This document shows, piece by piece, positions 57,000-64,000 of a stretch of DNA of 64,000 bases. This DNA is from Hysterangium stoloniferum. Its lineage: Eukaryota > Basidiomycota > Agaricomycetes > Hysterangiales > Hysterangiaceae. Made by a program: the position numbers and the translations under genes. The notes beneath the pieces are model-generated. The model saw nothing but the letters and a program-made list of their open reading frames with translations, did no database searches and was not told the DNA's origin. Each line of letters begins with the position of its first letter. The stretch's first letter is position 1. Where the stretch lies: the NCBI GenBank assembly GCA_015178975.1, contig WHVD01000162.1, positions 1 through 64,000 of the forward strand, written 5' to 3'.

Positions 57000-57772
57000 G
57001 CCATAAAGGCATGGCAGACTGGCATAGAATTGGTGGCAGAGAGTGGGATCACCCCACTGACAACAAGCTGCAAGATTATTGAATTGGATGATATAGTCCG
57101 TGATGCACTGCATGTCCTTCATATGAAGATTTGTGAGACTGTTCTCCACTTCTCCAGTCAGGTCATATGGGCCAAAGTTGGTTTCTAGCTCCTCAACAAA
57201 AGCATCCCAATCTTTGAGCCAAAGTGGCTCTTCCTCAGAAACTCCACTAAAAGTGGGTTTGAACCATTTCAATGCAGATCCTGACAAGTATGAAAGTGTG
57301 TAGTTGACTTTCAGGAGTCCATGGAGAATATGGCAGATCGATCGCAGAAATTGAAGTGACATTGCATGAGGAAAGTAGAGAGTTTGTTTGGGTTGGAACC
57401 CGTGAAGGGTTCCAGAGCATTGACTTTTGACTGCGGGGGTTCTGGATCTTTCTTTTTGCCTTCTCTGAGCATGTGATTCATCAACCTTTCTAAAGTGATT
57501 GCTAAATACTCAGAGGTGGGATCCAAAAGCAGCAGTCGATCGTTAGGTGGAGGATTTTCAACACCTTTGCCCTTGTTGGGGGCCACAGACTTGTCCTCAT
57601 GCTCAGATTCATCCTGGTTTTCCAGGACTTCCTTGATATGGGCTTCTTCCATGGCTTCCAGCTGGTTCGCAAGTGTCTGGCTGGTATACAAAGTTAATGG
57701 GGAATGATGAGTCGACAGTCCAGGTAATGATGCCTGTGCATGCACTTTTCTTCTTGGTGGCATATTGAACAA
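57000..57772 (-). pseudogene. E2 gag fragment (gypsy, same family as E1)
   Basis: MPPRRKVHAQASLPGLSTHH at 57766, NKLSTFLMQCHFNFC, then after a frame change LSYLSGSALKWFKPTFSG to CHQFYASLP. Compared with E1 gag most differences are CG to TG or CA. Truncated at 57000. Confidence 0.85.
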
Positions 57773-57797
57773 TCTGCGAGTCTTGGTCAGAAAATAC

Positions 57798-58599
57798 TGT
57801 TAAGGGTACATACATGGTGGGTTTCCAGAGAAACCCACGGGATATCCGGTAGGACTTGGCTTCAGCTTATAGGCTGTGCCATCGCGAGATCATGTTGTCC
57901 AATTTCAAAACAGGTGGATGGGAATTCCAGAGAGTCTGGGTGGAGTTTGTGGGTCAAGAGGTCGGGGAGTCGAGAGGTTGGGGAGTCGAGAGGTTGGGGA
58001 GTCGAGAGGTTGGGGAGTTGAGAGGTTGGGGAGTCGAGAGGTTGGGGAGCTGGGGATAAATAAGTCAGAGGTTGAGAGATAGATGCATTGGAGCCCATGG
58101 GCTCTGACTAGTGAGAGCAGTGTAATTCAAGGAGGAGTTTAGAGCAGAAAGTGTACTAGATTACTGGGGAAAATTTAAGCTGATTTTCTGACTGGATTGT
58201 ATGTACAACATCTGCCAGACTATATAGACTGTGGAATGAATAACATACCAAATCCAGTAATAATGAAATGAAACTAGCAAAACATAAAATGAGAATAGTA
58301 AACACCAAATTTGGTGTTAGGAACAGGATGGAACGGAGTGGAGTCCGAATTGTGACAAATCATAAACCATAATGGGAAATGGAGCGGGAGCAGAGTCCGA
58401 ATCATGACAGGTCATTTGACTAAAACGGGAACAGGGCTCAGTTAGAGGGATGATGGGTTTTCTGAGCAGGGTCCAGTGACTGACATGTGGGATGAGGTCA
58501 GACATAGACAGGGATGGAGTCCGGCAGGAATTCTGGTAAACTGACAATTGGCACGTATAAGTTAGTGCCCAGAGTCTGGTGGGAATTCCAGTTGTAACA
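57798..58599 (-). repeat. E2 5' LTR (family C)
   Basis: 802 bp, TGTTAAGGGTAC...GTTGTAACA. It precedes E2 gag on the minus strand and directly adjoins the E3 pol at 58600. It contains the expanded 16-bp repeat. Confidence 0.9.
57957..58050 (+). repeat. 16-bp tandem repeat, about six copies
   Basis: Unit GAGAGGTTGGGGAGTC. The matching region of the E1 LTRs has only two or three diverged GAGAGGTCGT units, so the array grew in E2. Confidence 0.9.
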
Positions 58600-58639
58600 C
58601 ACCTCTGGCTTCTACCGATACCTCCAAACCTCCAACAAT

Positions 58640-60100
58640 CTCTCTCCTCAATGCTTTGGCATTTGTTAGGGTGAGTAAACTGGATGGATCACAGTGTTTT
58701 TCGATCAGCTTGAAAGTTGATGAAGCATCTGGACATTTTGTGACTCCAGAATTATCTGAGCTAAAAGCTGATCTGGAAGGAGTTCCTGAAAAATACATAC
58801 CATGATTTCGCAGACATTTTCAGAAGCAAAAAGCTGACCAGCTTGCACCACATAGGCCTTACGACTTAAAAATTGATATTGAGCCCGGTTCAAACCTCCA
58901 TTAGGACCTATTTACCTGTTATCCCAATCAGAACTTTCATCTATTTGGGAGTTCTTGGATGAACATCTGTTGATAGGTTTTATCCATCCCTCAAAGTCTC
59001 TGTATGGAGCACCTGTCCTTTTTGTCAAGAAAAAGGATGGTTTCCTTCGACTCTATGTCAATTTCAGAGGTTTAAATTCCATAACATGGAAAGATAAGTA
59101 TCCACTTCCACTTGTTACCGACTTACTTGATGCCCCATGGAAAGCTCATATTCACACCAAAATAGACCTTAAACATGCCTATTATTTGGTCCGAATTGCT
59201 GAGGGCGACGAATGGAAAACTGCTTTTCGAACTCGCTATGGATCCTTTGAATGGTTGGTTATGGCGTTCAACCTTACCAACACCCCTTCCACCTTTCAAT
59301 GTTTTGTTAATGATATATTTTCCAACATGCTTGACATATGTGTTATAGTCTATTTGGATGACATTTTGGTATTTTCCGAGGATCCCACTCTTCATGATGA
59401 GCAGGTCTGCGAAGTTTCTGGAGACTCCGAAAAAATGGTCTTTTTGCCAATGGTAAAAAATGCTATTTTGACATGGATTCTTTTCATTATCGGACCTGAT
59501 GGTCTCCATATGCACAACACTAAAGTTGAGGTTGTCCATGATTGGCCTGAACCACGGAAAGTCAAAGACATCCAGTCATTTTTAGGTTTCACAAACTTCT
59601 ACCGTCATTTTATTTGGAACTACTCAGATATTACAATACTGCTCACTCACCTTACCCATAAATCTCAACCATGGGTTTTTGATGACAAATGCCACTCTGC
59701 TTTCCAGACTTTAAAAAATGCTCTCACTTCCACTCCAATTCTTTCTCATTGGAAACCTGATGTTCCAACTATTGTGGAAACCAATGCTTCTGATTATGCA
59801 ATTGCTGTGATTCTTTCCATTCAAGATTATGATGGTGAAATTCATCCAGTTGCATTTCTTTCTCAGACACTTTCAGCCTCTGAACTCAACTATGACATTC
59901 ATGATAAGGAACTTTTAGCAATCTTTGAAGCTTTCAAAGATTGGTGGCACTACCTCGAAGGTTCTGCAACTCCCATTGACATCATTACCAATCACAAAAA
60001 TCTCATATATTTTTCTACCACTAAACTTTTGACCTGCCAGCAGGCCCACTGGTCCGAATTTCTCTCCACTTTCAACATGATTATCCATTTCTGACCCAGA
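58640..60100 (+). pseudogene. E3 reverse transcriptase and RNase H
   Basis: Linker with ADLEGVPEKYH and a frame change, then LIGFIHPSKSLYGAPVLFVK, LYVNFRGLNSITWKDKYPLP, YGSFEWLVMAFNLTNTPSTF and catalytic VYLDDILVFS (about 59355). RNase H has VETNASDYAIAVILS, with N where the family has a catalytic D, then ELNYDIHDKELLAIFEAFK. A short internal deletion is seen after VCEV near 59410. Confidence 0.88.
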
Positions 60101-60539
60101 TGTCTTGGTGGAAAACCAGAAGCCATGACCCAACGATGGGATGTCTATCCTAAAGAGGGGGAAAGTAACTACATTGTTGTTAATCACATAACTTGAAACC
60201 GGTTTTTACAACACAGCAACTTTCTGCATCTATTCGAGCAACTTCCCTCTACTATCCAATTATGTGTAGCATTATTATTATGGACATTGAGTGATTACAT
60301 CAAGGTATTCTTTCCACACTCACCTCCGATCTGGCCCTCAAGCCACACCTAGAAGTCCCCAATAATCCCAACCAACCCTGATAATCACAAGACTCTCAAG
60401 GTTTCATCCATCTCAATGGATGTATCTATGTTCCAGATTCTGATAATCTCTGACTCCACATACTTCAGTACAAACACGATCATCCAATCTCCAGACATTA
60501 CAGCATTAACAATACTTTTGGTCTAATCCGAAGAGAATG

Positions 60540-61310
60540 TACTTGGCCCAACCTCCGAACCCAGTTCTGTAAGTCATGCACCACCTGCTTTATGCTCTAA
60601 ATCCCAGAGACATAAGCTGTATGGCCTTTTCAAGCAACTTCCAAACTGGAAAAACCCTGGAACTCAATTTCCATGGATTTTATTGAACAACTTCTGACTT
60701 CCGAAGGCTTTACATCCATCCTAGTTGTTGTGGATCAATTCTCGAAACAAGGAATTTTCATACCCACTCACAATACAATCACGTCCTTACAATTAGTGGA
60801 ACTTTTCATTATTCATGTATTTTCCAAACATGGTGTTCCATCTCACATAACTTCTGATTGAGGCTCCAAGTTCATTTCCCATTTCTTCCAGGCCCTCAGG
60901 AAAGCTCTTGACATGAAATTACACTTCACCTCGGGATATCATCCAGAAGGTGATGGACAAATGGAATGTGTAAACCAAACCCTGGAACAATATCTCTGCA
61001 TCTATTGCAACTACCAACAGGACAACTGGAAATCCCTTCTCCCACTCATAGAATCTGCCTACAATAACTCTCCAAACACAACTACCAGAATCTCTCCCTT
61101 TTTTGCCAATAAAGGCTATAATCCAAATCTCACAGTACATTCTGAACGAGATTTGGCATCTGCCTGTGCTCAAGAATTTATTACTGACCTCAACGAGTTA
61201 CATCAAGAACTTCAGAAAGCTATTTCTTCCACTCAGGAACATTATCAATGTTCTGCAGACAAAAACAGGATCCCACCTCCTAACTTTAAGATCAGGTTTT
61301 TGTAAAAGCT
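60540..61310 (+). pseudogene. E3 integrase
   Basis: Zinc region with CKSCTTC-like residues around 60560-60600, then MDFIEQLLTSEGFTSILVVV, HITSD followed by TGA at 60859-60861, HPEGDGQMECVNQTL (glutamate of GQTERxNQ retained) and YCNYQQDNWKSLLPLIESAY. Frame breaks at 61305. Confidence 0.85.
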
Positions 61311-61529
61311 CAATTCTTCCGAACTACCCGACCTTCTAAAAAACTTGCTGAGAAATTCTTAGGCCCTTTTGAAATTACAGCACAAGCCAGCTCACTTTCC
61401 TGGACTCTCTGACTTCCTGATAGTATGCAAGCAGTTCACCCCATTTTCCACATTTCCATGTTAGAACCTTGTGTTCCTAACAATATCCCAGAATGTACTC
61501 AACCTCTGCCCCCTCCAGTCATCATAGAT

Positions 61530-61748
61530 GGAGAACCTGAATTTGAAGTTTCCAAGATTTTGGATTCTAAAATCAACAATCACTGATGTACTTGTAAATT
61601 GCTCTATTTGGTCAAATGGGCAGACTACAAAGGTACCGATGAAGAAAATTCATGGATATTGGCCACAGAACTTGGACACGCTACAGAAATTGTAACCAAC
61701 TTCCACACCACGTATTCTAACAAACCTGGACCTTTATTGTCACTCTGA
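61530..61748 (+). pseudogene. E3 chromodomain
   Basis: EFEVSKILDSKINNH, TGA, then CKLLYLVKWADYKGTDEENS and WILATELGHATEIVTNFH. Same fold and same stop position as E1. Confidence 0.8.
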
Positions 61749-61999
61749 CTTTCTTTTCCATTCTCTTTCTGTTTATTTTCCAACACTTCTGATCTGACAC
61801 TCATTTTTGAAAAATCATGCAAGTCAAAAAAAATATTATTGCAACTGTCTTAAAGTTTCCGACACCCCAAATCCTCCTTCCACTTCAACTCCCATATCAT
61901 CCACAACCTCCACACTTTCCACCATATCCTGCACTTCATCATCTTCACTTTCTGGCCTTTTTCCCAACTCCCACCTTTTCCTCACACATTCCCCCAATG

Positions 62000-62541
62000 T
62001 GTTAAGTACTGTGTCAGGAACTTATTCCAGAACTATTGGAAAGTCACTGGAAAGTCGGGAACTATCAGATAGGGTCAGGATGTTGGCTTCAGCTATGTGC
62101 TGTGCCTCTACGCAAATGCTCGAAGTCCTTAATTTCAGAAGTGAGACTTACAATGGAAGATATGGATATTCAGAGTTCTGAAGAGTTCCGAATATCGAGC
62201 GTACAGAAAGACGGAAGAAGGAATAAGAAACTAAGTCGATATCAGATCTAAGGTAAAGTACAAATTCACGGAAACTAATATAAGTCTTCTCATTATTGTA
62301 CTACAAACTGAGACCATAATAAGATGGAAATGGAAGTATTCTTAAATGGGAATACAATAAGACATATTGGGAAGACAATATTCCAAAACGGGAATATAAT
62401 AAACAAATGAGTGAATACTTGTCAACGGACAAATTACCAAATGTGGAACAAGGGAAGAATGCGGCAGATATGGTAACTATGATGTTCCATAGTCGGAGAT
62501 CAGAAGTCGGATATTGAAACATCTGGGAATGGGTCGTAACA
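62000..62541 (-). mobile_element. Solo LTR, family D, inside E3
   Basis: 542 bp, TGTTAAGTACTG...GTCGTAACA, TSD caatg (61995-61999, 62542-62546). The left end resembles the family A end (TGTTAAGAACTG), and a degenerate shared module (TTGGCTTCAGCTATGTGCTG) lies at about 62083-62103. Confidence 0.94.
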
Positions 62542-62652
62542 CAATGGATCATTTGGCTGGTCCCTTGCTTTATCAGAAAACCTTTCGGAAACCGCAATAA
62601 CACCAATGCTGACCATTACCTTCTCCAGAAAATTGTTCTGCCTCTGGAAATT

Positions 62653-64000
62653 TCAGATCAATGACCAGAAACCTTTCTCCTGGATCTCATTATGGTGCTC
62701 CAAAGCATCCTGCATCTTCATCAGTTCCATCCCAATAAACACCAATGCATCCATGGTGTCTTTGAGAAGTCTGATGTTGTTACGACCGTGTCGCAACCCT
62801 ATCAGTCCCGAGGTTATCGCCACTTATCAACATTTCAAGTCACCATCTCGGAAACCATCAGCCCCGAAGCTGACGTATGTTTTCGTGAAGATCAAACTCC
62901 TTTTACACCCACGTCAAAATAACTCGTATTGTCTGGTCAAACTTTTGACACGTCCCTTTTATTATGTTGATCCGTTCAATCTTATGTTTCACATATGTCT
63001 ATCTATAATTGTAGTCCTTGAACTATTTCCTTTTATCGTAATCCCGCTCTCGGTTATCATCGGCCTCCGAACTAATCATAAACTTCCCGTTCCTAGTCAA
63101 GCTTATTGTTAATGCTGTTTTCCGCCCTTTTCCTCATTAGTGTTTTCTAGATGCCTGTTACTTGTATATGAACCCGCTGTAGTTGTAGTTACTAGGCAAT
63201 CAGAATATCAACTCAGAATACCCTCATACATCTGTAACAGTCTCATACTAAGAATCCCCCCATCCGCCTTTGCGTGCACTCACCCACTCCTGGCCCCGAC
63301 CCCTTGGCCCAACGCTCGACTTGTCCTTCGGTTCCGATCGGTATCTCGCCGAAAGGAGCTCTTTAGGATTAGTCTTCGCCTGCCCGAAATCTAAGGACAC
63401 CCTACAGATATTTGCGAGGGCGCAGCACATAAGCTGAAGCCAAGTCCTTCCGATCGGTCCCTGTCAGCCACCGACATTTAGTCAGTTTTCAGTTCTTAAC
63501 AGATGTTGGAATTACATGTATTCAGTACCTCAGTCTCCGTATTCTTGGCTATTCCCAGATTTTCCATGTCATCAGTTTTCTGAGCCTTCTCACCTTTTGG
63601 AGCCCTCTTCACGGCGAGGGTGCACAGAAGCTTGAGTACTGTGCAAGGATAGCAAGTTCTGCCCCATTTTACCTTCTGCTTCCAACAAGTCAAATTCCAA
63701 ATTGAGCACTGATAACACAGACTGTTGTGGATGATTTCCATCTGTTCTGGAGCTTTGACCTTTTGTTTCTGTTTCAGAAATTAGTCAACTTCCAACCTTT
63801 TACAGAATGAATCACTTACTTTAGGACTTGAAGGTTCAGCCTCTCCCTCCACTTCCACCTCCACAGCTTTTCACTGTGTTCAAATGTTATCAGAAGAAAC
63901 AGAACATTGTTGTTTTCACTTACTTTTCCCTCCCTTATCTCCTTTGCTTGCTTTTCCACCATCTCGGCCTCCCACTGCTTTTTCTCCACTTCATCCTTCA
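62653..64000 (-). pseudogene. Opposite-strand spliced gene in E3, partial
   Basis: Minus strand. Exon ending at 63924 (from beyond 64000) encodes KDEVEKKQWEAEMVEKQAKE; intron 63874-63923; exon 63820-63873 (AVEVEVEGEAEPSSPK); intron 63769-63819; exon from 63768 encodes QKVKAPEQME, then LCYQCSIWNLTC and TCYPCTVLKLLCTL, the same C-x2-C-x6-C / C-x2-C-x6-C arrangement as in E1. A solo LTR (62778-63501) splits this exon; it resumes at 62777 with LLKDTMDALVFIGMELMKMQ and stops at 62653. Both introns have GTAAGT donors and CAG acceptors, and occupy the same places as in E1 (after GK and PK). The first codon of the middle exon is TGA, so this copy too is probably dead. Confidence 0.8.
62778..63501 (+). 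mobile_element. Solo LTR, family A, copy 5
   Basis: 724 bp, TGTTACGACC...TTCTTAACA, perfect TSD gatgt (62773-62777, 63502-63506). Very similar to copy 4 (35079-35801). The shared LTR module is at about 63414-63452. Confidence 0.96.

Larger units (their letters stand above)
58600..64000 (+). mobile_element. Ty3/gypsy chromovirus E3, 5'-truncated, running off the right edge
   Basis: Starts inside the protease-RT linker directly after the E2 LTR; RT, RNase H, integrase and chromodomain follow in order, then a 3' region with an opposite-strand spliced gene. Two solo LTRs (62000-62541, 62778-63501) are nested in it. The 3' LTR is beyond the window. Confidence 0.85.

Overview
The window reads as a fungal, most probably basidiomycete (Agaricomycete-type), accessory region. 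The signs are short GT-AG introns in the few host-like genes, Ty3/gypsy chromoviruses with C-terminal chromodomains, copia gags of a basidiomycete type, many Tc1/mariner elements, and strong loss of CpG inside repeats. No bacterial operons, CRISPR arrays or rRNA genes were seen. Roughly four fifths of the sequence is transposon-derived; insertions can be ordered because many have exact target-site duplications (TSDs) and some have an uninterrupted sibling copy in the same window.

Layout. 1-450: decayed FAD-monooxygenase on the minus strand. 1311-1720: a miniature LTR element (TRIM) whose LTRs carry a tRNA-like Pol III module. 3140-9535: a dead gypsy chromovirus (E0) broken by a miniature DNA element, a Tc1 transposon (4001-5607) and a solo LTR (6580-6987). 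9730-11761: a gag-only copia element with a solo LTR inside. 12890-13320: copia gag fragment. 16120-19093: multi-exon host-like gene G1. 20845-23877: second gag-only copia element with a Tc1 inside its LTR. 25597-28532: gag-only element X, copy 1, with two solo LTRs. 28533-31377: a third Tc1 carrying two solo LTRs and a tRNA-bearing insertion. 31411-35801: solo LTRs and repeats. 35876-40238: element X, copy 2, split by a 2.4-kb noncoding insertion rich in heat-shock elements. 40432-49097: a full-length gypsy chromovirus (E1) on the minus strand with TSD gagag. 51365-54250: gene G2, a paralogue of G1. 55800-58599: gypsy, copia and gypsy-gag fragments. 58600-64000: a plus-strand chromovirus (E3) running off the window.

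The most unusual content is of four kinds. (1) E1 and E3 each carry, between integrase/chromodomain and the 3' end, a spliced gene on the opposite strand coding for a charged coiled coil, a six-cysteine cluster and a helical tail; intron positions match between the two copies. (2) A TRIM family has LTRs containing a complete A-box/B-box tRNA-like unit, with a half-tRNA-iMet type primer-binding site; solo copies have 5-bp TSDs. (3) Three structurally complete gag-only LTR elements of two unrelated gag types are present. (4) Two noncoding insertions carry runs of in-register heat-shock elements, one of eight pentamer units.

G1 and G2 are the only well-preserved host-like genes. They look like paralogues with an N-terminal helical region and a kinase-like middle part; their function is not established here. 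Everything else is mobile DNA or sequence in which I recognise nothing. All repeat boundaries, TSDs and exon limits were read by eye.
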